From contig NZ_JAYEER010000003.1 in assembly GCF_034653355.1 (NCBI RefSeq), forward strand, positions 992,001 to 1,056,000: a stretch of 64,000 nt of DNA, written 5' to 3'. The translations under genes and the position numbers were made by a program. The stretch is from Nitrospirillum sp034653355 (GTDB lineage: Bacteria > Pseudomonadota > Alphaproteobacteria > Azospirillales > Azospirillaceae). Shown piece after piece: positions 1 to 8,091 of the stretch; the stretch's first letter is position 1, and every line of letters starts with the position of its first letter. The notes under the pieces were generated by a model. It was not told the origin of the DNA and made no database searches. It saw nothing but the letters and a program-made list of their open reading frames with translations.

Positions 1-55
1 TGAGCGGGAGGGGCGGAGCCATCGGCATGATGCCGGGCCCCGCCGGCCCCCACGG

Positions 56-424
56 TCACTCTTCGCTGTCGCCCTCGGCGGTCGGGCCTGGCGCGGCGCG
101 GCGGCGGGGCGGGAAGCGGTCGCCCCCGGCGGGCCCGCCATGGCTGCGCGGCGGCGCTTCGGCCCGCTGCGCGGCGGCGCCGTCGATGGAGCCGGTCCAG
201 CCGGACGACCGCGGGCGCGCGCTGCGCTCCTCGGCGGCGGCGATGGTGCCTTCCAGTTCGCGGATACGCTCCTTCAAGGGGGCGATCATCGGGCTGCTGC
301 GATTGCGCGCCAGATATTGTTCCAGGTCGCCCTTGAGGCGCTGCAACTGATTGCGCAAGGTCGCCAGGTCCGTTTTCGGCTTGGCGGAGCGGAAAACCCG
401 TTCCTCGTGTCTGGTCACACCCAT
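56..424 (-). CDS. Small coiled-coil hypothetical protein
   Basis: A 122-residue protein of unknown function. Residues about 16-70 are rich in Leu, Glu, Arg and Lys with heptad-like spacing (motifs such as LRNQLQRLKGDLEQYL and LKERIRELEGTIAAAEE), which suggests a short coiled coil. The C-terminal 50 residues are Pro/Arg/Gly-rich and probably disordered. There is no signal peptide or membrane segment. It is transcribed in the same direction as the sensor kinase gene to its right but lies downstream of it, separated by about 140 bases, so co-transcription is possible but not shown. The coding assignment rests on the coiled-coil pattern in this frame; the overlapping plus-strand frames look like GC-rich shadows. 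Confidence 0.55.
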   Translation of the reverse strand: MGVTRHEERVFRSAKPKTDLATLRNQLQRLKGDLEQYLARNRSSPMIAPLKERIRELEGTIAAAEERSARPRSSGWTGSIDGAAAQRAEAPPRSHGGPAGGDRFPPRRRAAPGPTAEGDSEE

Positions 425-563
425 CCTCCATTCGCGCCGGCGTCACCCGCCGGCGGCTGGTCTGCGCCCCAGATATAGCAGCGACGGGCGTTTCATGAAA
501 CCCGGCGCGATGGGGGATGGGTGACGCCTTTCTTAACGGGGTAGTCCCACTCCCGATGGCGGC

Positions 564-2750
564 TCACGAAGGGGTGCTGAGACAGCGGGCCAACGCCTGC
601 CGCAGGTGGGTGCTGTCCAGCGGTTTGGGCACGATGACGAAGCCCAGGCTCTCCGCCTCCGCCACCCGGTCGCCATAGCCGCTGACCAGCAGGACGGGCA
701 GGCCCGGGTGCAGGTGGCGCACGGCCTGCGCCAGTTCCAGGCCGTCGCGGCCACCTGGCAGCACGATGTCGCTGACCATCAGCGAGATGTCCGGCCGGTC
801 GGCCAACAGGGACTGGGCGGCGTCGGCGGTGGTGGCGGCCAGGACGTGGAAGCCCAGCGCCTCCACCATGTCCTGCATCACCCGGGACACCGCCGGGTTG
901 TCCTCCACCAGCAGGATCTGGCGCCCGTTGCCGGCGACGTTCGGAACCGCATCGACCGGGGTGGCGCCGTCCTCTTCCGCCCGGGGCAGGTAGAGGGTGA
1001 TGGTGGTGCCGGCCGCGCTGTTCGGGGCGGCGGCGTTCAGGCTGTCGGCCAAGGCCGCGCCGCCGGACTGGCGGGCCAGGCCGTGCACCTGGGCCAGGCC
1101 CAGGCCGGTGGACTGGCCGTCCCGCTTCGTTGTGAAGAAGGGATCGAAAACCCGGTCCAGGATATCGGCCGGGATGCCCGACCCGGTGTCGCAGACCGTC
1201 AGGCGCACGAAATCGCCCATCAGGCCGCCGGTGCGCTCGCTCTCGTCGCTGGCCGGGTCGATGTGGACATTGGCGGCGGCCAGGCGCAGCACGCCGCCCC
1301 GGGGCATGGCGTCGCGGGCGTTGACCGCCATGTTCAGCAGCGCCAGGTCGAACTCCGTCCTGTCCATCCGCAAGGACCATAGGCCGGGCGGCAGCGCCGT
1401 TTCCAGCCGGATGTCGCCGCGCAACGCCGGGCGCAGCAGGTCGGCGATGTCCTCCGCCATGTCCGACAGCCGCACCTGGTCCAGGTGCAGGCGGGGTCGG
1501 CGGCTGAAGGTGCGCAAATTGTGTGTCAGCCGCTCCCCCCAGGATATGGCCTGCAGCATGGCGTCCAGCACCTCGCGCTGGGGTTCGGTGTGAGGACGGC
1601 GGCACAGCACCTCCGCCCCGCTGCGCACGGTCATCAGCAGGTTGGCGAAGTCGTGGATGACGCCGCCGGTGATCTGATCCAGCGCCTGCAGCCGCTGGGT
1701 GCGCAGCAGCGCGCCCTCCGCCTGCTTCCGCCGGGCCTCCGCCGCGCGCAGGGCCCGGGCCGCCAGCGTCTCCCGCCGGGTGCGGCGCAGGGCCAGCAGC
1801 GTGGTGGCGCAGAGCGTGCCCATGACAGGCAGGGTCAGCAGCGCCAGCCAGCCCAGGCGCCGCTGCCACAATGCATCCAACTGCGCCCGGTTCACGCCCA
1901 CCATCACCGTCAGCGGCGCGTTGGCGATCAGCCGGCAGGCCGTCAGCCGCTCCCATCCATCATTGGGCCTCCCTTCGGGGGCGGGCGGGCGCCAGGTGGC
2001 GCGGGTGCCGGGGCAAGCGGGATCGACCCGCGCGCCATCCGCCGCCATTGGGCGGGCGGCCATGACGGTGCCCTCGCGATTGACCAGCATGACGGTCGTG
2101 GCCGGGTCGTCCTGCGTCACCCGCCGGTAGAAATCATCGAAATAAGCCAGCGACATGGAGACGGCGGCGATGCCGGCCAGGCTGCCGTCGGGGTGGCTCA
2201 GGCGGCGGGCCAGGCTGAAGACGCGCTGACCGGCCCATTCCCCGGCATTGGCCCCCAGGCTGTCGGCTGGTGGGATCAGCAACTCCGTCTGGCCGGCGCG
2301 CAGCTGGCCATAGGCGGGGCTATCGGTGATGTCGGGCCTGCCGGCGGCGGGATGGTGGCGGCTCGCGGCCAGGGGCCGGCCCGCCGCATCCCATAGCCAC
2401 AGCGTCTGGATCTGCGGGATGCCGGCGACCATGCCCGCCAGGGCGGCACGCACCTCGTCCTGGTCCGGGGAATGGGCGGGGTCGAGGTCACGCACCCGGT
2501 CCAGGATCAGCCGGTCGCTCTCGATCACCTTCTGGGCGTGTTCGTCGATCGCGACCGCGATGCGCTCCACCCGGTCGGCGGCCTGGGCGACGATGTCCCG
2601 CCGGCTTTCCAGTCCCGCCGCGGCCAGCAGGGCCAGGGGGATCAGCACGGCGGCCAGCATCTGCAGTCGCAATGCCGCCATGGCGGAGGGGCCGCGCGAC
2701 CGCTCCGCCTCCGCCACCCCCGCCGCTCCGATGTCGGAATCGACCGTCAC
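564..2750 (-). CDS. Hybrid sensor histidine kinase with C-terminal receiver
   Basis: A 728-residue membrane-bound hybrid kinase. A first membrane segment lies at about 25-46, a periplasmic Cache-like sensor region at about 47-290 and a second membrane segment at about 299-321. The dimerisation helix carries the H-box HDFANLLM with phosphoacceptor His366. The ATPase domain has the N-box (LLNMAVNARDAM, about 471-482) and G-boxes (DTGSGIP at 521-527 and TGLGLA at about 548-553). The receiver domain covers about 612-724, with acidic residues EDN at 616-618, phosphoacceptor Asp661 (VSDIVLP) and Lys709 (PKP). The DFANLL H-box places it in the HisKA family that usually reads HDFNNLL. No separate output regulator is adjacent, so the partner and the ligand are unknown. 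Confidence 0.93.
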   Translation of the reverse strand: MTVDSDIGAAGVAEAERSRGPSAMAALRLQMLAAVLIPLALLAAAGLESRRDIVAQAADRVERIAVAIDEHAQKVIESDRLILDRVRDLDPAHSPDQDEVRAALAGMVAGIPQIQTLWLWDAAGRPLAASRHHPAAGRPDITDSPAYGQLRAGQTELLIPPADSLGANAGEWAGQRVFSLARRLSHPDGSLAGIAAVSMSLAYFDDFYRRVTQDDPATTVMLVNREGTVMAARPMAADGARVDPACPGTRATWRPPAPEGRPNDGWERLTACRLIANAPLTVMVGVNRAQLDALWQRRLGWLALLTLPVMGTLCATTLLALRRTRRETLAARALRAAEARRKQAEGALLRTQRLQALDQITGGVIHDFANLLMTVRSGAEVLCRRPHTEPQREVLDAMLQAISWGERLTHNLRTFSRRPRLHLDQVRLSDMAEDIADLLRPALRGDIRLETALPPGLWSLRMDRTEFDLALLNMAVNARDAMPRGGVLRLAAANVHIDPASDESERTGGLMGDFVRLTVCDTGSGIPADILDRVFDPFFTTKRDGQSTGLGLAQVHGLARQSGGAALADSLNAAAPNSAAGTTITLYLPRAEEDGATPVDAVPNVAGNGRQILLVEDNPAVSRVMQDMVEALGFHVLAATTADAAQSLLADRPDISLMVSDIVLPGGRDGLELAQAVRHLHPGLPVLLVSGYGDRVAEAESLGFVIVPKPLDSTHLRQALARCLSTPS

Positions 2751-2846
2751 GACCGCCCTTGCGCCCCTGAATCCAGGCCAGGGCCGATCATATGGTCGGG
2801 TTTAGGCCATCTCCAATGGCGTTGCGGCCTATCCTTTTAGTTGCGT

Positions 2847-3557
2847 TCAGGTTAGGCCGACAGGCTCGGTGGGGAAGGCCAGTTCATGCCGCGCCCGCCA
2901 TTCCGGCTTCACGTAGTTGATGATGATGGTGCGACGGACGCCCCGGAAGGGGCGGCGGGCGAAACCGTGCCAGGTGTCGCCGCCGGGAATGAACACCAGG
3001 CCGGTGTTGAATTGGCCCGACGCCCGGCCGGCATGGCCGCCCCCAGGCCCATCCATGATGTCGGTGCCGAGAGTTTCCGCATCCGGACCGGTGCTGAGAT
3101 AGACCAGCATGGTGAACAGCTTGGCGCCGATGTCGGTATGTGGCTCCAGCCAGAATCCCTCGCGGTCCAGGCAATATTCGATGCGCAGGGACGATCCGAT
3201 GAGGTCCACGCCGAACTGCCGCGCCAGGGTGGCCACCGTTTCCGGCGCCTGGAAGGCGGCGGCCACGGCGCCGCACACCGGATACAGCAGCTGGTTGTCG
3301 GTCGACAGGAAGGTGCGGGTGGAGTTGTGCGTCTCCCGCCGGCCCCGGGTGTCATCGATCTCCGGCGCCGCGAAGGGCAGGGTGGCCAGCGCTTCCGCCA
3401 CGGCGGTCGGGAAGACGCTGTTGAGATACCAGTGGCGGTAGGGACGATCGTCCCGGTCCGCCGCGCTGAGGCAGGCGCGAACGTGGCGGCCGGTGGCGGC
3501 GTCGAAGGCCTGGGGGTCGAAGGCGAGGGTATCGGACGGGGCCGGCATGCTCATCAC
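2847..3557 (-). CDS. 2OG-Fe(II) oxygenase family protein (second of pair)
   Basis: A 236-residue protein with the double-stranded beta-helix signature of 2-oxoglutarate/Fe(II) dioxygenases. The HxD pair lies in LEPHTDIG, the distal His in DTWHGFARR and the 2OG-binding Arg in GVRRTIIINY. This is the usual prolyl-hydroxylase-like spacing, but the substrate is unknown. The start is ambiguous: a GTG at 3557 overlaps the TGA of the upstream oxygenase gene, and an ATG follows immediately at 3554 (ATGA-type overlap). Either start implies translational coupling with the neighbour. The protein has no signal peptide and is probably cytoplasmic. Confidence 0.85.
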   Translation of the reverse strand: MMSMPAPSDTLAFDPQAFDAATGRHVRACLSAADRDDRPYRHWYLNSVFPTAVAEALATLPFAAPEIDDTRGRRETHNSTRTFLSTDNQLLYPVCGAVAAAFQAPETVATLARQFGVDLIGSSLRIEYCLDREGFWLEPHTDIGAKLFTMLVYLSTGPDAETLGTDIMDGPGGGHAGRASGQFNTGLVFIPGGDTWHGFARRPFRGVRRTIIINYVKPEWRARHELAFPTEPVGLT

Positions 3558-4270
3558 ATCTCTCCCTTGCCGGAGAAGGCGTTGCCCAGGCGCTTCAGTC
3601 CGGCAGTGACGCCGTGGCGCAGGGTCTCGCGCCGGGCGGTGCCGGCATCCACCATCCAGTTCAGCATGATGTAACGGCGCACGCCGTCATGCGGCTTGTG
3701 GCCGTGGAAGGAATTGTCGGTGCGGCGGAAGGCCACCAGCGTCCCGTCCAGGGGCAGCACCTCGGCCAGCATGTCCTCCATGTCGTCGGCGCTGCGCAGC
3801 AGGCGCAGGCGGCCGCCGGGCGCGGTCCATGTGTCGTTCAGGTACAGCAGCGCCGTCAGGCGCTTGGTCACGCTGTCGGTGTGGATGCGCCCGTCCTTGG
3901 GCACGCAACGGCTGCGCACCGTGACCATCAAGGCATCGGGGTCCAGGTCCAGACCGAAGGTCTCGGCGAAGGCCTGGGTCGTTTCTGGCGCCGTCAAGGC
4001 GGCCAGCAGGCGGGTGAACCCGTCCAGGTCGCCCCGCTCCAGCTCCGCGCGCGAGGGCGCGGGCACCAGGCCGCCGTGGGGGCTGTCGGGGAAGTCGTGG
4101 CGGGCGGTGACGGCCACGACGGGGGCGATGAAGCCCGTCATCACCAGGTGGGGGAACGGTTCCGTGGCCGGGCGCAAGGCGCGCAGGCCATCCAGGTTCA
4201 GGACGCCATCCGTCCGGTTGGCCGGCGGCACGGGGACCGCGGATGGGGCGGGGGAGGAAAGGGCGGGCAT
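3554..4270 (-). CDS. 2OG-Fe(II) oxygenase family protein (first of pair)
   Basis: A 238-residue non-haem iron dioxygenase. The HxD motif is in GRIHTDSVTKR, followed by LTALLYLND, a distal His in NSFHGHKPHDG and the 2OG-binding Arg in GVRRYIMLNW. It ends inside the start of the second oxygenase gene, so the two are almost certainly made together. The two proteins share the catalytic framework but diverge elsewhere, consistent with an old duplication or a two-enzyme pathway. The gene starts at an ATG about 210 bases from the divergently transcribed chemoreceptor. The substrate cannot be told from the sequence. Confidence 0.85.
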   Translation of the reverse strand: MPALSSPAPSAVPVPPANRTDGVLNLDGLRALRPATEPFPHLVMTGFIAPVVAVTARHDFPDSPHGGLVPAPSRAELERGDLDGFTRLLAALTAPETTQAFAETFGLDLDPDALMVTVRSRCVPKDGRIHTDSVTKRLTALLYLNDTWTAPGGRLRLLRSADDMEDMLAEVLPLDGTLVAFRRTDNSFHGHKPHDGVRRYIMLNWMVDAGTARRETLRHGVTAGLKRLGNAFSGKGEM

Positions 4271-4488
4271 GGATCGGAGACCTTGAGAGGGGCCAGCCGG
4301 GACGGACCCTCTGGCGATGCCTCCTTTTCCACCCGTCCCGCCGCCGGGGCGTTGATCCAGGTCAAGGTCATATCCCTCAGCATAAGTCGTCGCCGTTAAC
4401 GGGATTCACCAGACTCCCAGGACAGAATGCCGGTGTGAGAGGGGGGTTCCTCAGGTCTCGGACCCCTCAAGTTTCAGGAGTGATGACG

Positions 4489-6180
4489 ATGCGTTGGGTT
4501 TCCGATCTGGCCTTGACCCGCAAGATGGCCATACCGCTGGGCATGCTGTTGATCGTGGTCTGCGGCCTCATCCTCTATGCCGGGGCGGCGATGACCGCGC
4601 TGAACCGCCAGGCGGACCACTTGGTCGACGTGCTGGCCCTGCGCCGGCAGACGGTGATGCAACTGGCCAACGCCATGAACGAGGGCACCATCGCCGAGAA
4701 GAACCTGCTGCTGGAGCGCAACGCCGAGGCCCGCGCCAACTTCGACAAGCAGCGGCGGGACTATTTCACCCAGGCGGTGGAATTGGCCAACCTGCGCCTG
4801 GCCCAGGTCGACACCACCGCCGACCGCCAGCTGACGGAAGAGATGGTCAAGGCGGTGAAGCGTCGGGCGGAGGTGTCGGACATCGTCGCCCCCATGGGGT
4901 TGCGCCAGGAACTGGACCAGGCCTACGACTTCTCCGCCAAGGAAGGCCGCACGGCGCGCAAGGCCGCGACCGCCGCCATCAATCTGCAGGTCAAGATGAC
5001 GGACGGCGAGCTGGCGGCCGGCAAGGCGGCGGCGGCGGACGAGGGCCGCCGCGCCGTCATGCTGCTGGTGGTGGCCAGCGCCATTGGCCTGGGTGCTGCC
5101 GTCACCGTGCTGTGGCTGATCGTGCAGCGCCTGGTGGCGCGCCCGCTGGTGCGCATGGCGCACACCATGGAACGCCTGGCCGGCGGCGACCAGGACATCA
5201 TCGTGGAGGGCACGGCGCGCAAGGACGAGGTGGGCTCGCTCGCCCGCTCGCTGGAGGTGTTCAAGCAGAACGCCCAGCGGGCTGAGATGCTGGCCCTGGA
5301 ACAGGTGGCGGCGCAGGAACAGCGCATGCGCCGCACCCAGGTGGTGGAGCGGCTGATCCTGGACTTCGACCACGCCGTCGCCGTCGTGCTGGACAATGTC
5401 TCGACCTCCGCCGACCGCCTGCACGGCGCCGCCGGCACCATGAACAGCATGGCCAATGAGACGCGGGAGCAGGCGACCATGTCGTCCGCCGCGGCGGAGC
5501 AGACCTCCGCCAACGTGCAGACCGTGGCGGCGGCGACGGAGGAGATGACCAGCTCCATCGCCGAGATCGGCCGCCAGGTGGTGCGTTCGTCCCAGGTGGC
5601 GTCGCGCGCCGTGGACGACGCCCGCGCCACCAACCAGACCATGCAGAGCCTGGCGGAGGCCGCCACCCGCATCGGCGCCGTGGTGCAGATGATCCAGGAC
5701 ATCGCGGGCCAGACCAACCTGCTGGCGCTGAACGCCACCATCGAGGCCGCCCGGGCGGGCGAGGCCGGCAAGGGCTTCGCCGTCGTGGCGGGCGAGGTGA
5801 AAAGCCTGGCCAACCAGACCGCCAAGGCCACCGAGGAGATCTCCGGCCAGATCGCCGCCATCCAGACGGCCACGGGCGGGGCGGTGGACGCCATCCAGGC
5901 CATCGCCGCCACCATCGGCGACATCTCGGAAATCACCACCACCATCGCCTCGGCGGTGGAGCAGCAGAACGCCACCACCACCGAGATCAGCCGCAGCGTC
6001 GCCCAGGCGGCGGTGGGCACGCGGGAGGTGACCAGCGGGGTGGTGCACGTCACCCGCGCCGCCGGCCAGGCGGGCGCCGCGGCCGGCGAGGTGCTGTCCG
6101 CCGCCGGCTCCCTCTCCGGCCAGGCCGCCACCCTGAAGCGCGAGATCGAGGCCTTCCTCACCGGCATCCGGGCGGCGTGA
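4489..6180 (+). CDS. Methyl-accepting chemotaxis protein
   Basis: A transmembrane chemoreceptor of 563 residues. The frame is open much further upstream, but the ATG at 4489 follows an AGGAG at 4476-4480 with 8-base spacing and directly precedes the first membrane segment (about residues 13-33). The ATG at 4483 is too close to that site. A helical periplasmic ligand-binding region follows, then a second membrane segment (about 187-212), a HAMP linker and a long methyl-accepting signalling helix. The hairpin tip matches the family consensus around QTNLLALNATIEAARAGE. It signals through CheA/CheW, none of which is encoded here, so it is an orphan receptor. The ligand is unknown. Confidence 0.93.
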   Translation: MRWVSDLALTRKMAIPLGMLLIVVCGLILYAGAAMTALNRQADHLVDVLALRRQTVMQLANAMNEGTIAEKNLLLERNAEARANFDKQRRDYFTQAVELANLRLAQVDTTADRQLTEEMVKAVKRRAEVSDIVAPMGLRQELDQAYDFSAKEGRTARKAATAAINLQVKMTDGELAAGKAAAADEGRRAVMLLVVASAIGLGAAVTVLWLIVQRLVARPLVRMAHTMERLAGGDQDIIVEGTARKDEVGSLARSLEVFKQNAQRAEMLALEQVAAQEQRMRRTQVVERLILDFDHAVAVVLDNVSTSADRLHGAAGTMNSMANETREQATMSSAAAEQTSANVQTVAAATEEMTSSIAEIGRQVVRSSQVASRAVDDARATNQTMQSLAEAATRIGAVVQMIQDIAGQTNLLALNATIEAARAGEAGKGFAVVAGEVKSLANQTAKATEEISGQIAAIQTATGGAVDAIQAIAATIGDISEITTTIASAVEQQNATTTEISRSVAQAAVGTREVTSGVVHVTRAAGQAGAAAGEVLSAAGSLSGQAATLKREIEAFLTGIRAA

Positions 6181-6247
6181 CGCGGTAGTGCCGGAACCGC
6201 CAGGTTCGCGTTCCAGGGCGGGCATCCCCGGAACGATCCGCTTAAGG

Positions 6248-6276
6248 TTGACAAGAACAAAAAAGGAACATATGTT
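6248..6276 (+). promoter_or_regulatory. SOS-type promoter: TTGACA-N17-TATGTT with GAAC-N7-GAAC in the spacer
   Basis: The -35 hexamer TTGACA is at 6248-6253 and TATGTT at 6271-6276, with exactly 17 bases between them. Inside the spacer, GAAC (6255-6258) and GAAC (6266-6269) are separated by seven bases. GAAC-N7-GAAC is the reverse complement of GTTC-N7-GTTC, the known LexA box of alphaproteobacteria. A LexA dimer bound here would cover the promoter core. A ribosome-binding site (AAGGGAGAG, about 6291-6299) precedes the ATG at 6305. The sequence match is direct; SOS control is inferred. Confidence 0.72.
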
Positions 6277-6304
6277 GCTCTTTCGTCAATAAGGGAGAGC
6301 GAAC

Positions 6305-7300
6305 ATGGATGGTTGGCAGCGTCGGTATCGCTTGAATAACTGCCCGGGCGGCCTGGGCGTCAGCTGCACGGGTGAGGGCGTGGCCCTGGCCGGCGTGCCC
6401 CTGCTGGTCAAGGGGGCGCGAGGCTTCCAGCCCCGACCGGGGACGGAAGTGGAAGCACTGCTGCGCCGCGCCTATGCCGGTGCCGAGCAGGGGGCCGCTA
6501 TACTGCCTGGCCTGGCCAAGATCGCCGATGCCCTAAACCGGGGCGACCTGGCCCAAGCCATGATCCGCGCCGTGCACCTGCGCCTGCCCGAGCTGGACTG
6601 GGACGCTGCCGTCCGCCTGGCGCGGGCCAATGACAACCTGGCGAAGTACAGTCCCGACCAGCTGCGCGACGATGGTGGGCGCTTTGCGGACGAAGGCAGG
6701 GCGAGAAATGGGGCGCGTGCGCCGCTTGAGGTGAAGCCGAAGGCGTCGAACGGTCGCGGCGCGCCGGCCAAATCCGCAGTGCCTGCCGCCCCTTCTCCAA
6801 GGATCTGTGGGGTAGCCGACATCGATCCGAAGACCCTGCTTCAGCCTGCGGCTGCCAGGGTGTTGTATGATAAGGTATTGGCGGGGTTGAGAGAGGAGGG
6901 ACTTGTTCCAAAAGAAAGTTTATATAATGAAATTTTCCACCAAACATATACTTTTGCTCCTTCATACGCCGCCATCGGGGATGGAATGAAAAATCCACAA
7001 GAGTTGGGAACGTTTGATGCGGCGAAATTTGCGGCAAGCCAACTTAAAGGCGGTCGAGTGGCCGGCGGTCTGACGGATCCGGAAACAAACACCTCGACGA
7101 TTTACATGAGCGCCGCAGCATCAGGCAATATTGCGGGACTTCAAAACCTCACCCGCGAGCAAATGATGCGCTTTGTGATTCTACATGAGCTGGGACATCA
7201 GAACCAAGGTGGTCATTGCGGTGTGAAGACCGATGACAATCCAGGTGCGGAATGCTGCGCGGATGATTTTGCGCTATCTCATATGAAAATAGGTGGCTGA
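6305..7300 (+). CDS. Modular protein with C-terminal HExxH zinc metallopeptidase domain; putative toxin
   Basis: A 331-residue protein. The N-terminal part (about 1-140) is GC-rich and ends in the linker-like motif YSPDQLRDDGGRFADEG (about 115-131). Similar D-E/Q-x-R-D-x-x-G-R-F/W motifs are known, from memory, in alphaproteobacterial phage-like and toxin-like proteins. The C-terminal part carries HELGH at 294-298 and a downstream GAECCADDFA, whose Glu316 fits the third zinc ligand of a gluzincin. There is no signal peptide. Base composition drops sharply from about 6850 on, so the peptidase end looks acquired separately. It overlaps the next, AT-rich gene closely, and an SOS-type promoter lies upstream. 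Together these suggest a toxin/immunity pair, although a phage-related or regulatory protease is also possible. Confidence 0.7.
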   Translation: MDGWQRRYRLNNCPGGLGVSCTGEGVALAGVPLLVKGARGFQPRPGTEVEALLRRAYAGAEQGAAILPGLAKIADALNRGDLAQAMIRAVHLRLPELDWDAAVRLARANDNLAKYSPDQLRDDGGRFADEGRARNGARAPLEVKPKASNGRGAPAKSAVPAAPSPRICGVADIDPKTLLQPAAARVLYDKVLAGLREEGLVPKESLYNEIFHQTYTFAPSYAAIGDGMKNPQELGTFDAAKFAASQLKGGRVAGGLTDPETNTSTIYMSAAASGNIAGLQNLTREQMMRFVILHELGHQNQGGHCGVKTDDNPGAECCADDFALSHMKIGG

Positions 7301-7301
7301 G

Positions 7302-7823
7302 ATGCGATGCATTCGTATGTCAATTCGAATATTTATTCGATTTGTTGGGATCTTATCTTTCATAATTTCTCTATTTTTCCTATATATACTGAATTGCGAC
7401 AATATGAATCTCTCTGCGGAGGACCTTGATCAGTCGGCAAATGTGATTGCACGAAGATTTGTTGATGATAGTGAGGGAAAGAAGGATATATATCTCTCTA
7501 TTAATTACCATGATCCGACTGATGACCTCAAAAACACAATCACCAGCAATAAGTCTAGAGTTCACAATGTGAGTGAATTAGATGGTTGTTCAAGTTTTTT
7601 GGAATATGAGAAAAATAAGGAATGCCATAAATATAATATCGCGTATGTGACATTTGAAAGGATGCTATTTAGATATTTATCAGAAGTAAAACTCTGTAAC
7701 ACCTCTTGTGCTGGCGAATTCATGGCGATAAAAGTTTTCGGGAAATGGTTCGTTTACAGATATCATCGCTGGGCTGTTGGTCCAACGATGAACATCATGG
7801 AGGATGATCCTCCAGCCAAGTGA
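7302..7823 (+). CDS. AT-rich single-pass membrane protein; putative immunity protein
   Basis: A protein of about 173 residues, unrecognised by family. A hydrophobic segment near the N-terminus (FVGILSFIISLFFLYIL) is followed by a mostly polar domain containing several cysteines. This points to an inner-membrane anchor with a periplasmic domain or, less likely, a signal peptide. The frame is open from a GTG at 7293. The ATG at 7302 is preferred because AGGTGG at 7291-7296 precedes it, and another ATG is at 7317. Its base composition is far lower in GC than any neighbour. The start lies against the stop of the metallopeptidase gene, as expected for an immunity gene. Function is inferred from context only. 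Confidence 0.68.
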   Translation: MRCIRMSIRIFIRFVGILSFIISLFFLYILNCDNMNLSAEDLDQSANVIARRFVDDSEGKKDIYLSINYHDPTDDLKNTITSNKSRVHNVSELDGCSSFLEYEKNKECHKYNIAYVTFERMLFRYLSEVKLCNTSCAGEFMAIKVFGKWFVYRYHRWAVGPTMNIMEDDPPAK

Positions 7824-7904
7824 CGGAGTGGCGGCGTGGCTTCAGCTTTCAATGCTTCCGATCATCGGACCTTCACCCGCCGCCTGATTCCGCGCACCCT
7901 CAGG

Positions 7905-7937
7905 TGTCCGCATCCGGACAGTGTCCGCAAACGGACG
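7905..7937 (+). promoter_or_regulatory. Tandem inverted repeats TGTCCG-N4-CGGAC(A/G): putative activator sites
   Basis: Two adjacent dyads are present. TGTCCG-CATC-CGGACA at 7905-7920 is perfect, and TGTCCG-CAAA-CGGACG at 7922-7937 has one mismatch. Their centres are 17 bases apart. They lie about 47-79 bases upstream of a sigma-54-type promoter, the usual place for an enhancer-binding activator. No such activator gene is in the window. Confidence 0.65.
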
Positions 7938-7983
7938 CGGGGTGTTTGCGTTCAATCCATTGATAAATAACAAAATCTAGATC

Positions 7984-7999
7984 TGGCATACCCTTTGCC
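7984..7999 (+). promoter_or_regulatory. Sigma-54-type promoter for the multi-permease operon
   Basis: TGGCAT-ACCCT-TTGCC matches the -24/-12 consensus TGGCAC-N5-TTGCW, with invariant GG at 7985-7986 and GC at 7997-7998. It precedes the small membrane peptide gene by about 90 bases. Together with the upstream dyads it predicts RpoN-dependent activation of the transporter genes. Confidence 0.68.
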
Positions 8000-8091
8000 A
8001 CTGGGAAGCCCGCAGCGTCCGCCTTGTGATGGGACGCTGGCGGGGTGGCCCTTCCCGGCCCGCCCTGCCCGACTGAAAAGGAAGTGGGGTC

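Noticed and set aside
4474..6225. Long minus-strand frame opposite the chemoreceptor
   Set aside because: Low-complexity Gly/Ala/His/Leu translation with no domain; the plus strand carries a complete chemoreceptor.
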